Of a DNA stretch of 64,000 nt, positions 9,105 through 17,555 are shown one piece after another (position 1 is the first letter of the stretch; each line of letters begins with the position of its first letter). The notes under the pieces were generated by a model. The model was not told the origin of the DNA. It saw only the letters and a program-made list of their open reading frames with translations, and ran no database searches. A program made the translations under genes and the position numbers. Source of the stretch: Neisseria lactamica (GTDB lineage Bacteria; Pseudomonadota; Gammaproteobacteria; Burkholderiales; Neisseriaceae); assembly GCF_901482445.1 (NCBI RefSeq), contig NZ_LR590477.1, positions 1,612,001-1,676,000 on the forward strand, read 5' to 3'.

Positions 9105-9615
9105 GATTAGCCCCCAAAATATCTTCTACTGTCAAACCGCGTTTAGCGGCAATATCAGCAGGGGTATATAGTTTAGACAAGCCGTCTAATGTAGCGCGTA
9201 CAATATTGTAAGGATTAGTAGAACCATGAACCTTAGCAGAGATATTATGGATGCCCATAGCATCGAATACTAAACGCATTGGCCCACCTGCTTTCACACC
9301 GCTACCTTCTTTGGCAGGTTGCATAAATACTTTAGTAGCGCCATGACGACCAATAACTTCATGATGAATAGTACCATTTTTCAAAGGTACTTTAATCATG
9401 GAACGTCTGGCCTGATCCATTGCTTTCTGAACAGCAACCGGCACTTCTTTTGATTTACCTTTGCCCATACCGATGCGACCATCGCCATCACCAACAACTG
9501 TCAGCGCAGAGAAAGCCATGATACGGCCGCCCTTAACTACTTTAGTCACACGATTAACTGCGACCATTTTCTCAATCAGGCCGTCACCGCGTTCTTCAAT
9601 TTCATGTTTTGCCAT
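9097..9615 (-). CDS. rpsE: 30S ribosomal protein S5
   Basis: A 172-residue uS5 involved in decoding accuracy. The double-stranded-RNA-binding-like N-domain contains VNRVTKVVKGGRIMAFSALT, followed by GKSKEVPVAVQKAMDQARRS. The loop where spectinomycin-resistance changes occur (around T24, RVTKVVKGG) is of the usual susceptible form. It lies 17 bases after rplR. Confidence 0.98.
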   Translation of the reverse strand: MAKHEIEERGDGLIEKMVAVNRVTKVVKGGRIMAFSALTVVGDGDGRIGMGKGKSKEVPVAVQKAMDQARRSMIKVPLKNGTIHHEVIGRHGATKVFMQPAKEGSGVKAGGPMRLVFDAMGIHNISAKVHGSTNPYNIVRATLDGLSKLYTPADIAAKRGLTVEDILGANHD

Positions 9616-9632
9616 CTGAAAGTCTCCAAAGA

Positions 9633-9986
9633 TTAGAAGCTTAAACCATTTTCACGTGCAGCTTCAGCCAAAGCTTTCACACGACCGTGATATTGGAAAC
9701 CTGAACGGTCAAAAGCAACTTTTTCAACACCCGCTGCTTTAGCTTTTTCAGCAATACGTTTACCAACTACAGCTGCCGCTTCAACGTTGCTACCTGATTT
9801 CAGGCTACTACGCACTTCAGCTTCCAATGTAGAGGCTTGAGCCAATACTTTATCACCTTCAGCACTAATTACTTGGGCATAAATATGATTATTGCTGCGG
9901 AACACACATAATCTTACCATTTTCAAGTCCGCAATACGTGCACGGGTTTTACGTGCACGACGGAGTCGGGTTGTATGTTTATCCAT
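9633..9986 (-). CDS. rplR: 50S ribosomal protein L18
   Basis: A 117-residue uL18 that, with L5 and L25, carries 5S rRNA into the central protuberance. MDKHTTRLRRARKTRARI and the terminal FQYHGRVKALAEAARENGL are typical. It starts 13 bases after rplF. Confidence 0.98.
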   Translation of the reverse strand: MDKHTTRLRRARKTRARIADLKMVRLCVFRSNNHIYAQVISAEGDKVLAQASTLEAEVRSSLKSGSNVEAAAVVGKRIAEKAKAAGVEKVAFDRSGFQYHGRVKALAEAARENGLSF

Positions 9987-9999
9987 TAGTGAACCTCAA

Positions 10000-10533
10000 T
10001 TATTTTTTCTTGGCTTCTTTCATCACTACTACTTCACCTACATAACGAACACCTTTACCTTTATAAGGCTCAGGAGAACGGAATGCACGAATTTCAGCAG
10101 CGACTTGACCAACCACTTGTTTATCCGCACCAGTCAAAACGATTTCTGTTTGGCTGGGAGTTTGAACAGAAACACCCTCAGGCATTTCATATACGATGGG
10201 ATGAGAGAAACCCAAAGACAAGTTCAAAACTTTGCCTTGAGCCTGGGCACGATAACCCACACCAATCAATTGAAGCTTTTTCTCAAAACCTTCAGAAACT
10301 CCCTTAACCATGTTATCAACCAATGCACGAGCAGTACCAGACATAGCATTAGCCTGTTTACTGTCATTTTTTGCAGCAAAAGTTAATTTACCATCGTTCA
10401 GTTCGATAGCGACATCGGAATGCAAAGGAAAAGACAATTCGCCGTTTTTACCCTTGATTACCAATGCATCTGTTCCGAATTTTACTTCTACACCAGCAGG
10501 AACAGTCACTGGTTTTTTTGCGACGCGTGACAT
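10000..10533 (-). CDS. rplF: 50S ribosomal protein L6
   Basis: A 177-residue uL6 with two repeated RNA-binding domains near the sarcin-ricin loop. MSRVAKKPVTVPAGVEV begins the first; the second ends with SPEPYKGKGVRYVGEVVVM, the L6 signature. It is 13 bases after rpsH. Confidence 0.98.
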   Translation of the reverse strand: MSRVAKKPVTVPAGVEVKFGTDALVIKGKNGELSFPLHSDVAIELNDGKLTFAAKNDSKQANAMSGTARALVDNMVKGVSEGFEKKLQLIGVGYRAQAQGKVLNLSLGFSHPIVYEMPEGVSVQTPSQTEIVLTGADKQVVGQVAAEIRAFRSPEPYKGKGVRYVGEVVVMKEAKKK

Positions 10534-10546
10534 TTACATTTCTCCA

Positions 10547-10939
10547 CTAGGCTACGATGCACAATAACTCACCGCCCACACCCTCAGAACGAGCTTTGCG
10601 ATCAGTCATGACACCTTTAGAAGTACTAACAATAGCGACACCCAAACCATTCATTACGCTGGGAATCTCACTTGATGCTTTGTAAATACGCAAACCCGGA
10701 CGTGAAACACGTTTAATTTGCTCAATTACCGGACGGCCTGCATAGTATTTCAATTGAATTTCCAATACCGGTTTTGCATCAGCAGAAACCGCAAAATCCT
10801 CGATATAACCCTCTTCCTTCAGAACTTTTGCAATTGCACATTTTAATTTAGAGGAAGGCATAGCAACCGTTACTTTATCAGCACGTTGCGCATTGCGAAT
10901 ACGAGTCAACATATCGGAAATAGGATCATGCATACTCAT
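10547..10939 (-). CDS. rpsH: 30S ribosomal protein S8
   Basis: A 130-residue uS8, a primary 16S rRNA binder. MSMHDPISDMLTRIRNAQRA and the C-terminal STSKGVMTDRKARSEGVGGE are diagnostic. In enterobacteria S8 represses the spc operon through a target at rplE; no such fold is evident upstream of rplE here. It lies 14 bases after rpsN. Confidence 0.98.
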   Translation of the reverse strand: MSMHDPISDMLTRIRNAQRADKVTVAMPSSKLKCAIAKVLKEEGYIEDFAVSADAKPVLEIQLKYYAGRPVIEQIKRVSRPGLRIYKASSEIPSVMNGLGVAIVSTSKGVMTDRKARSEGVGGELLCIVA

Positions 10940-10953
10940 TATTTATACTCCTA

Positions 10954-11259
10954 TTACCAGCTAGCTTTAACAACACCGGGAATCTCGCCACGCATAGCGA
11001 TTTCACGGATTTTAATACGACCCAAACCAAATTTACGGAAAGTGCCGCGAGGACGACCTGTCAAAGCACAACGACGGCGTTGACGCACAGGTGCCGCATT
11101 ACGGGGAATGGATTGAAATTTCAAACGTGCTTCAAAACGTTCTTCTTCAGTCGCATTCGAATCATTAATAACGGCGAAAATTGCCTCACGTTTGGCTGCA
11201 AACTTTTTCGCCAATGCTTGACGTTTCAGCTCACGATTAATAAGTGCTTTCTTAGCCAT
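10954..11259 (-). CDS. rpsN: 30S ribosomal protein S14 (zinc-independent form)
   Basis: A 101-residue uS14. It is the long form without the CxxC zinc ribbon, with MAKKALINRELKRQAL and the C-terminal ALTGRPRGTFRKFGLGRIKI. Located two bases after rplE. Confidence 0.98.
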   Translation of the reverse strand: MAKKALINRELKRQALAKKFAAKREAIFAVINDSNATEEERFEARLKFQSIPRNAAPVRQRRRCALTGRPRGTFRKFGLGRIKIREIAMRGEIPGVVKASW

Positions 11260-11261
11260 GA

Positions 11262-11801
11262 TTATCCTTTAAACGGAAACTTGAACAGTGACAACAAAGC
11301 TTTCGCTTCTTCATCAGTTTTTGCAGTGGTTGTAATAGTAATATTCAAACCACGCAAAGCATCAATTTTATCGTATTCAATTTCCGGAAAAATAATTTGC
11401 TCACGAACGCCCATATTGTAATTGCCACGGCCATCAAATGATTTACCGCTTACACCACGGAAGTCGCGTACGCGAGGTAATGCAATAGTAATCAAACGAT
11501 CTAAGAATTCAAACATTTGATCACGACGCAATGTTACTTTGCAACCAACCGGATAGTTATCACGGATTTTAAAACCTGCGATAGATTTACGGGCGACAGT
11601 AACAACCGGCTTCTGACCGGCAATTTTCTCTAAATCGGAAACAGCATGTTCCATAACCTTTTTATCGGCAACAGCTTCACCCACACCCATATTCAAGGTG
11701 ATTTTTTCAATACGCGGGACTTCCATTACTGACTTGTAGCCGAATTGTTTAACCAATTCGGGAACAACTGCCTCTTTATAAAACTCTCTCAACCGAGCCA
11801 T
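11262..11801 (-). CDS. rplE: 50S ribosomal protein L5
   Basis: A 179-residue uL5 that binds 5S rRNA and the P-site tRNA. MARLREFYKEAVVPELVKQF and VTLRRDQMFEFLDRLITIAL are typical. It starts nine bases after rplX. Confidence 0.98.
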   Translation of the reverse strand: MARLREFYKEAVVPELVKQFGYKSVMEVPRIEKITLNMGVGEAVADKKVMEHAVSDLEKIAGQKPVVTVARKSIAGFKIRDNYPVGCKVTLRRDQMFEFLDRLITIALPRVRDFRGVSGKSFDGRGNYNMGVREQIIFPEIEYDKIDALRGLNITITTTAKTDEEAKALLSLFKFPFKG

Positions 11802-11810
11802 GTTATCTCC

Positions 11811-12134
11811 TTATGCCCCAATGATAGAGCCATTTGATTTGAAGAAACGAACGCGTTTAACTTTGCCTTCATTTTCAATCAGCTTAATACCGACACGGTC
11901 CGCTTTCTTAGTTTCCGGATTCAGGATTGCAATATTAGAAATATCCAAAGGCATTTCTTTGGCAATAATGCCACCCTCAATACCACGCATTGGATTAGGT
12001 TTTTGATGGCGTTTTACAATATTAACGCCCTCAACAACAACTTTATCACCCAACACTCGAACTACCTGACCATGTTTACCTTTGTCTTTACCGGTAATTA
12101 CTACAACCCGATCGCCTTTAATGATTTTATTCAT
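11811..12134 (-). CDS. rplX: 50S ribosomal protein L24
   Basis: A 107-residue uL24, the initiator of 50S assembly, with an N-terminal KOW motif (KGDRVVVITGKDKGKHGQVV). It lies 11 bases after rplN. Confidence 0.98.
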   Translation of the reverse strand: MNKIIKGDRVVVITGKDKGKHGQVVRVLGDKVVVEGVNIVKRHQKPNPMRGIEGGIIAKEMPLDISNIAILNPETKKADRVGIKLIENEGKVKRVRFFKSNGSIIGA

Positions 12135-12145
12135 CGCGCTATTCC

Positions 12146-12514
12146 TTATAATACTTCAGGCGCCAATGAAACGATTTTCATAAATCGCTCAGTACGCAAT
12201 TCACGGGTTACCGGACCAAAAATACGAGTACCCAAAGGTTCAAGTTTATTATTCAGCAACACAGCGGCATTGTTATCGAATTTGATTAACGCACCATCAG
12301 GACGACGCACGCCCTTAGCAGTACGAACAACTACCGCATTGTATACATCGCCTTTTTTGACACGGCCACGCGGGGCTGCATCTTTAACTGCCACTTTAAT
12401 AATATCGCCAACAGAAGCGTAGCGACGCTTAGATCCGCCCAATACCTTGATGCACATTACGCGACGCGCACCAGAGTTATCAGCCACATCTAAGATGGTC
12501 TGCATTTGAATCAT
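12146..12514 (-). CDS. rplN: 50S ribosomal protein L14
   Basis: A 122-residue uL14 at the intersubunit face. MIQMQTILDVADNSGARRVM and the C-terminal FGPVTRELRTERFMKIVSLA are diagnostic. The 228-base gap before it is far longer than other gaps in this cluster and holds a large hairpin. Confidence 0.98.
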   Translation of the reverse strand: MIQMQTILDVADNSGARRVMCIKVLGGSKRRYASVGDIIKVAVKDAAPRGRVKKGDVYNAVVVRTAKGVRRPDGALIKFDNNAAVLLNNKLEPLGTRIFGPVTRELRTERFMKIVSLAPEVL

Positions 12515-12742
12515 TTTAACACCTTTAAATTGACCAACTTAATTTACCATTTTCACATAACTTGCACCTTACTTTAAGCTGCTCATTAAATGAAACCATC
12601 ACGGTTCTAGCAAACCAGTCTTGGATCCCGAAGGGAGAGAAACTTCCATAAGAAGCTGGAAGATAAGAAACGAAGTTTACACGCAAATCAACTTTGCTGC
12701 AAGACTTCGTTTCTTGATTAAGCCGCATGACTGTATTTTAAA
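12515..12742 (-). promoter_or_regulatory. Structured spacer between rpsQ and rplN
   Basis: The longest gap inside this ribosomal cluster. A perfect 12-bp inverted repeat (AAGAAACGAAGT at 12665-12676, ACTTCGTTTCTT at 12704-12715) encloses a nested 5-bp hairpin (GCAAA at 12683-12687, TTTGC at 12693-12697). No U run follows, so it is not a simple terminator. A 67-codon minus-strand frame crosses it but looks like chance. A processing site, an internal regulatory leader or an mRNA stabiliser are all possible; the function is not known to me. Confidence 0.55.
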
Positions 12743-13006
12743 TCAAACAGTACGTGCTTTCTCAACCAATTCTTTTACAACCCAAGACTTGGTTTTTGAC
12801 AAAGGACGAGATTCCGCAATTACCACTACATCACCAATCCCATATTGATTATTTTCATCATGGGCATGAATTTTAGTGGATAACCGGATAATTTTACCGT
12901 ACAGAGGGTGTTTAACTTTACGTTCAACCAATACCGTAACGGTTTTGTCCATCTTGTCGCTTACCACTTTGCCTTGCAAAGTACGAACATTTTTATTTTC
13001 GCTCAT
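12743..13006 (-). CDS. rpsQ: 30S ribosomal protein S17
   Basis: An 87-residue uS17 with the OB-fold signature RTLQGKVVSDKMDKTVTVLV and VKHPLYGKIIRLSTKIHAHD. Its ATG shares one base with the rpmC stop codon. Confidence 0.98.
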   Translation of the reverse strand: MSENKNVRTLQGKVVSDKMDKTVTVLVERKVKHPLYGKIIRLSTKIHAHDENNQYGIGDVVVIAESRPLSKTKSWVVKELVEKARTV

Positions 13007-13197
13007 TACTTAGCACCTTTTTCAGTTAAAATGGTTTTAATACGAGCAATATCGCGACGTACACGTTTTAATTCGCTTGGTTTACCCAATTGACCGGTGG
13101 CATTTTGCATACGTAAGCCAAATTGAGCTTTCAACAAGTCCAACAAATCTGCATTTAATTGCTCAATAGATTTGTCTTTCAATTCATTTGCTTTCAT
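13006..13197 (-). CDS. rpmC: 50S ribosomal protein L29
   Basis: A 63-residue uL29 near the exit tunnel and trigger-factor docking site. MKANELKDKSIEQLNADLLD and RRDIARIKTILTEK are typical. It overlaps rplP and rpsQ by one base on each side. Confidence 0.97.
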   Translation of the reverse strand: MKANELKDKSIEQLNADLLDLLKAQFGLRMQNATGQLGKPSELKRVRRDIARIKTILTEKGAK

Positions 13198-13613
13198 TAT
13201 TGACCTACCTGTCTTACTACAAAGGTCGTAGGAATGGGCAATTTGGCGGCAGCCAATTCAAATGCCTCACGAGCCAAAGCCTCCGGAACACCGTCCATTT
13301 CATACAACACTTTGCCTGGTTTGATTTCGGCAATGTAATATTCCACGTTACCTTTACCGCCACCCATACGAACTTGGATAGGTTTTTCAGTAATTGGTTT
13401 ATCGGGGAATACACGAATCCAAATACGACCACCACGTTTAATATGGCGGGTCATTGTACGACGAGCAGCTTCGATTTGGCGGGCAGTCAAACGGCCACGA
13501 CCAACGGCTTTCAAACCGAACTCACCGAAACTTACTTTGTTACCGCGGGTAGCAATGCCGGTATTGCGGCCTTTTTGTTGCTTGCGGTATTTCAGTCTAG
13601 TTGGCTGCAGCAT
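13197..13613 (-). CDS. rplP: 50S ribosomal protein L16
   Basis: A 138-residue uL16 lining the tRNA path at the A site. The true start is MLQPTRLKYRKQQKGRNTG at 13613; the frame is open 11 codons upstream but these lie inside rpsC. GGRIWIRVFPDKPITEKP is diagnostic. It overlaps the end of rpsC by 17 bases. Confidence 0.97.
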   Translation of the reverse strand: MLQPTRLKYRKQQKGRNTGIATRGNKVSFGEFGLKAVGRGRLTARQIEAARRTMTRHIKRGGRIWIRVFPDKPITEKPIQVRMGGGKGNVEYYIAEIKPGKVLYEMDGVPEALAREAFELAAAKLPIPTTFVVRQVGQ

Positions 13614-14292
13614 TACGTCCACCTGCCTTTCTTTGTTTCTTTTCATGCTCAGGTTTAGCTGAAGCCTTTACATTTCCTTCAGTATAAACCCAAACCTTCA
13701 GACCCAGCACGCCATAAGTAGTATGGGCTTCGCTAGTCGCATAATCTACATTTGCACGTAAAGTATGCAGCGGTACACGACCTTCACGATACCATTCGCT
13801 ACGGGCAATATCCGCACCATTCAGACGGCCTGAAGTCATAATCTTGATGCCTTTTGCCCCTGAGCGCATAGCATTTTGCATTGCGCGCTTCATAGCACGA
13901 CGAAATTGAACGCGTTTTTCCAATTGCTGGGCAATACCATCGGCAATAATTTGCGCATCCAATTCAGGTTTACGGATTTCTTCGATATTCACATGAACAG
14001 GCACACCCATCAAGGCTTGCAAATCACGTTTCAGAACTTCGATATCCTCACCTTTTTTACCAATTACTACGCCTGGACGGGCAGAGTGAATGGTAATACG
14101 TGCAGATTTTGCAGGACGTTCAATAACTACGCGACCAACAGAAGCATTCGCCAATTTTTTACGCAGGTAGTTACGAACATCAATATCTTGTTTCAAAACA
14201 GCAGAAAAGTCGGTGCTTTTAGCAAACCATTTTGAAGCCCAGTCTTTAGTTACCGCCAGGCGAAAGCCTGTAGGGTTAATCTTTTGTCCCAT
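13597..14292 (-). CDS. rpsC: 30S ribosomal protein S3
   Basis: A 231-residue uS3 at the mRNA entry channel. MGQKINPTGFRLAVTKDW starts it; the KH domain carries ARPGVVIGKKGEDIEVLKRD, and SEWYREGRVPLHTLRANVDY lies in the C-terminal domain. It is nine bases after rplV. Confidence 0.98.
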   Translation of the reverse strand: MGQKINPTGFRLAVTKDWASKWFAKSTDFSAVLKQDIDVRNYLRKKLANASVGRVVIERPAKSARITIHSARPGVVIGKKGEDIEVLKRDLQALMGVPVHVNIEEIRKPELDAQIIADGIAQQLEKRVQFRRAMKRAMQNAMRSGAKGIKIMTSGRLNGADIARSEWYREGRVPLHTLRANVDYATSEAHTTYGVLGLKVWVYTEGNVKASAKPEHEKKQRKAGGRNAAAN

Positions 14293-14301
14293 AGCTTTTC
14301 C

Positions 14302-14631
14302 TTAGTTGCCCACTGTCACATTGATATGACAAGTTTGTTTTTCAATGCGGTTACCGCGACCTTTGGCACGAGCTTGGAAACGTTTCAAGCTTGGACCTTT
14401 GTCAACAAAGATAGTTACCACTTTCAACTCATCAATGTCGGCACCGTTATTGTGCTCGGCATTAGCAATAGCCGACTCCAATACTTTTTTAATCAGCTCG
14501 GCACCTTTTTTAGGACTGAAAGCCAGAATATTCAAAGCTTGGGCAACGTCTTTACCACGAATCAAATCAGCTACCAAACGAGCCTTTTGAGCAGAGATAC
14601 GGGCATTTTTATGTTGTGCATTTACTCTCAT
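14302..14631 (-). CDS. rplV: 50S ribosomal protein L22
   Basis: A 109-residue uL22 whose beta-hairpin ([20 protein letters not shown]) lines the nascent peptide tunnel. No insertion or deletion of the macrolide-resistance type is seen in that loop. It starts eight bases after rpsS. Confidence 0.98.
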
Positions 14632-14639
14632 GATTCACC

Positions 14640-14918
14640 TTATTTCTTTTTAGCCTTTTTATCAGCCAAGTGGCCTTTAAAGGTACGGGTCAATGAGAAT
14701 TCGCCTAATTTATGACCAACCATGTTATCACTGACAAACACGGGCACATGGGTACGGCCGTTGTGTACAGCAATGGTCAGACCGATAAAATCAGGCAGAA
14801 TGGTAGAACGACGAGACCAAGTTTTAATCGGGCGCTTGTCGTTGCTTGCACGAGCAGCATCTACTTTTTTCAGCAAATGCAGGTCTACATATGGGCCTTT
14901 TTTCAATGAACGAGCCAT
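14640..14918 (-). CDS. rpsS: 30S ribosomal protein S19
   Basis: A 92-residue uS19 of the 30S head. MARSLKKGPYVDLHLLKKVD and GRTHVPVFVSDNMVGHKLGE are diagnostic. Five bases after rplB. Confidence 0.98.
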   Translation of the reverse strand: MARSLKKGPYVDLHLLKKVDAARASNDKRPIKTWSRRSTILPDFIGLTIAVHNGRTHVPVFVSDNMVGHKLGEFSLTRTFKGHLADKKAKKK

Positions 14919-14923
14919 ACTAA

Positions 14924-15757
14924 TTAACCTTTATTTGAGTAACGACGACGAACAATCATGTTATCCGTGCGTTTGTTATTACGAGTGCGGTAGCCTTTAG
15001 CAGGAGTACCCCATGGGCTAACAGGTTCGCGAGCTTCACCAGTACGACCTTCACCACCACCATGCGGGTGATCGACAGGGTTCATGACAACACCACGAAC
15101 GGTCGGACGAATACCGCGCCAACGATTGGCACCGGCTTTACCGATTTTCTTCAGGCTTTGCTCTTCATTACCGACTTCACCGATGGTTGCACGGCAATCT
15201 ACGTTGATTTTACGGACTTCGCCAGAACGCAGACGGACTTGAGCGTATGCGCCTTCTTTAGCCAGCAATACCGCAGAAGCACCGGCAGAACGTGCAATTT
15301 GTGCACCTTTACCAGGCTTCATTTCAATACAGTGGATAGTCGTACCAACCGGAATGTTGCGGATCGGCAGGGTGTTACCTACTTTGATGGCAGCTTCAGC
15401 ACCGGAAACTAATACAGCACCTGCTTGAATACCGCGAGGAGCGATGATGTAGCGACGTTCGCCGTCTGCATAGCACAACAGTGCAATAAAGGCAGTACGG
15501 TTAGGATCGTATTCGATACGCTCTACTTTGGCAGGAATACCGTCTTTGTTACGTTTAAAGTCTACAACACGGTAATGGTGTTTATGACCGCCGCCTTTAT
15601 GACGAGTGGTGATATGACCATTATGGTTACGACCAGCAGTAGAATTTTTCTTTTCGAGCAAAGGTGCATAAGGCGCACCTTTGTGCAAACCTTCTGTTAC
15701 CACGCGAACCATGCCGCGACGGCCTGCAGAGGTCGGCTTCATTTTAACGATTGCCAT
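14924..15757 (-). CDS. rplB: 50S ribosomal protein L2
   Basis: A 277-residue uL2, needed for subunit joining and the peptidyl-transferase centre. MAIVKMKPTSAGRRGMVRVV starts it, and the conserved GVVMNPVDHPHGGGEGRTGE loop contains the essential histidine region. Five bases after rplW. Confidence 0.98.
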   Translation of the reverse strand: MAIVKMKPTSAGRRGMVRVVTEGLHKGAPYAPLLEKKNSTAGRNHNGHITTRHKGGGHKHHYRVVDFKRNKDGIPAKVERIEYDPNRTAFIALLCYADGERRYIIAPRGIQAGAVLVSGAEAAIKVGNTLPIRNIPVGTTIHCIEMKPGKGAQIARSAGASAVLLAKEGAYAQVRLRSGEVRKINVDCRATIGEVGNEEQSLKKIGKAGANRWRGIRPTVRGVVMNPVDHPHGGGEGRTGEAREPVSPWGTPAKGYRTRNNKRTDNMIVRRRYSNKG

Positions 15758-15762
15758 TTTGT

Positions 15763-16077
15763 TTATTCCTTATCTGCAGCTGCAGCAGCGGCTTCCAAAT
15801 CCAACTCTTGACCGGCAGCCAAGCTTACATAAGCTTTTTTAACATCACTGCGGCGACCCAAAGTACGACCAAAACGCTTAGTTTTGCCTTTAGCGGTAAC
15901 GGTAGTTACAGAAGTAACTTGAACACCGAACAGCAGCTCGACAGCAGCTTTGATTTCAGGCTTGGTTGCATTTGCCAAAACTTTAAACGTCATTTGGTTG
16001 CGTTTTTCAGCCAATACGTTGCTTTTTTCAGAAACGACAGGTGCCAAGATTACTTGAGTCAAACGTTGTTGATTCAT
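15763..16077 (-). CDS. rplW: 50S ribosomal protein L23
   Basis: uL23 at the tunnel exit, the docking site of trigger factor and SRP. QRLTQVILAPVVSEKSNVLA is typical. Two ATGs compete: 16083 (MGMNQQ) and 16077 (MNQQ). I choose 16077 because the AGGAG is about eight bases from it and only three from 16083, and because this ATG overlaps the rplD stop as ATGA. The C-terminus carries an Ala-rich acidic tail. Confidence 0.94.
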   Translation of the reverse strand: MNQQRLTQVILAPVVSEKSNVLAEKRNQMTFKVLANATKPEIKAAVELLFGVQVTSVTTVTAKGKTKRFGRTLGRRSDVKKAYVSLAAGQELDLEAAAAAADKE

Positions 16078-16694
16078 ACCCATTGCTCCTCTAATTGTGC
16101 AACTGCATCTTTAGTGATAACGACTTTTTTGTAACGCAGCAAGCTGTAAGGATCAACTTGTTGGGCTTCCAAAACCAACACGTTTGGCAAGTTGCGTGAA
16201 GCCAAGTAAACATTCTCGTCGAGCTGTTTGGTTACAAACAACACTTGCTCCAGACCCAAATTTTTCACTTGTTCGGCAAAAACTTTGGTTTTAGGAGTTT
16301 CAGCAGTCAACGCCTCAATCGCAAACAAACGCTCGTCACGAGCCAATTGGGACAGAATAGTCGCCATACCGGCACGGTACATTTTACGGTTTACTTTTTG
16401 AGTGAAGTTTTCGTCAGGTTTGTTCGGGAACGCGCGACCGCCTTTACGCCACAGCGGAGAAGAAGTCATACCGGAACGGGCGCGGCCGGTACCTTTTTGA
16501 CGCCATGGTTTTTTGGTCGAGTGTTTTACTTCGGCACGGGTTTTTTGAGCACGGTTGCCAGAGCGGGCGTTTGCCAAGTAGGCATTTACCAGCTGATGAA
16601 CCAACGCTTCATTGTATTCGCGGGCGAACAAAGCATCAGAAACAGACAGGCTGCCTGAAACTTGTCCTTTAGCGTCAATTACTTTCAATTCCAT
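16074..16694 (-). CDS. rplD: 50S ribosomal protein L4
   Basis: A 206-residue uL4. Its long loop (KKPWRQKGTGRARSGMTSSP) reaches the exit tunnel. In enterobacteria L4 also represses the S10 operon through its leader. MELKVIDAKGQVSGSLSVSD starts it, and its ATG shares a base with the rplC stop. Confidence 0.97.
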   Translation of the reverse strand: MELKVIDAKGQVSGSLSVSDALFAREYNEALVHQLVNAYLANARSGNRAQKTRAEVKHSTKKPWRQKGTGRARSGMTSSPLWRKGGRAFPNKPDENFTQKVNRKMYRAGMATILSQLARDERLFAIEALTAETPKTKVFAEQVKNLGLEQVLFVTKQLDENVYLASRNLPNVLVLEAQQVDPYSLLRYKKVVITKDAVAQLEEQWV

Positions 16695-17338
16695 TACGCA
16701 CCTACTTTCACGCTGGGACGAACTACAATATTACTATTGACCGCACCCGGAACAGCACCCTTAACCAACAGCAGTTGGCGTTCTGCATCAACACGGACAA
16801 CTTCCAATTTTTGAACAGTTGCTTTGGTGTTGCCGTATTGGCCGGCCATGCGCTTACCGGGGAACACGCGACCCGGGTCTTGCGCCATACCGATAGAGCC
16901 TGGAACACGGTGAGAACGGGAGTTACCGTGGGAAGTACGTTGGGCGCCGAAGTTATGACGTTTGATTGTACCGGAGAAACCTTTACCTTTAGAGGTACCG
17001 GTTACATCGACCAGCTGACCGACTTCAAACATAGAAACGGTGATTTCGTCACCGGCTTTCAATTCAGCTAATTTTTCTTCAGTCAAAGCAAACTCAATCA
17101 AACCGCGACCGGCTTCAACACCTGCTTTTGCAAAGTGTCCGGCTTCGGCTTTGTTGACACGATTGGCTTTTTTCTGACCAAAGGTAACTTGAACGGCGGT
17201 ATAACCGTCAGTATCTTTGGATTTTACTTGTGTAACGCGGTTGGCAGACATATCCAAAACGGTTACCGGAACAGAAACACCCTGTTCGTCGAACACGCGG
17301 GTCATACCAACTTTGCGTCCAACCAGACCTAAAGTCAT
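16694..17338 (-). CDS. rplC: 50S ribosomal protein L3
   Basis: A 214-residue uL3. The start MTLGLVGRKVGMTRVFDEQG at 17338 follows an AAGGAAA Shine-Dalgarno; 24 further codons upstream are leader. RTSHGNSRSHRVPGSIGMAQ is the conserved loop near the peptidyl-transferase centre. Here rplC is the first gene of its transcript, because rpsJ, which normally precedes it, is separated by two GTPase genes and terminators, and a strong promoter lies at 17429-17458. Confidence 0.97.
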   Translation of the reverse strand: MTLGLVGRKVGMTRVFDEQGVSVPVTVLDMSANRVTQVKSKDTDGYTAVQVTFGQKKANRVNKAEAGHFAKAGVEAGRGLIEFALTEEKLAELKAGDEITVSMFEVGQLVDVTGTSKGKGFSGTIKRHNFGAQRTSHGNSRSHRVPGSIGMAQDPGRVFPGKRMAGQYGNTKATVQKLEVVRVDAERQLLLVKGAVPGAVNSNIVVRPSVKVGA

Positions 17339-17363
17339 GATTATTTTCCTTTTAAAGTAAAGG

Positions 17364-17385
17364 GACAGGCTACGATTGGCCTGTC
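17364..17385 (-). promoter_or_regulatory. Hairpin in the rplC leader
   Basis: GACAGGC and GCCTGTC form a perfect 7-bp stem with an 8-base loop, extended by AAAG/CTTT around a mismatch. It lies in the roughly 85-base leader between the promoter and the rplC ribosome-binding site. S10-operon leaders are autoregulatory in enterobacteria through L4, so this is a candidate control element; that role is inference. Confidence 0.5.
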
Positions 17386-17428
17386 TTTCGGACAAAGTTA
17401 AACTTAGCACAAATGTACCAAGCTCGGC

Positions 17429-17458
17429 ATTATATCCGACAAGTCAAAGAAATATCAA
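17429..17458 (-). promoter_or_regulatory. Strong sigma-70 promoter for the rplC operon
   Basis: On the minus strand: TTGATA (17453-17458), an 18-base spacer and a perfect TATAAT (17429-17434). Transcription should start near 17422. It lies between the GTPase terminator and rplC, so the S10/spc/alpha cluster has its own promoter here. Confidence 0.8.
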
Positions 17459-17482
17459 CAGAAATATCAGAAATATCTTCAA

Positions 17483-17520
17483 TATGCCGTCTGAAGCGTT
17501 TTGAATCTTCAGACGGCATA
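17483..17520 (-). terminator. Inverted DUS pair after the GTPase genes
   Basis: TATGCCGTCTGAAG and CTTCAGACGGCATA form a 14-bp stem 35 bases past the second GTPase stop. It separates the GTPase pair from the rplC promoter. Confidence 0.75.
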
Positions 17521-17555
17521 GGGTCGGACTCTTTCAAAAGGCCTGTATCCAATCA

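Noticed and set aside
12525..12728. 67-codon minus-strand frame in the rpsQ-rplN spacer
   Set aside because: Covers the large hairpin, has no ribosome-binding site and no protein-like pattern; treated as chance.
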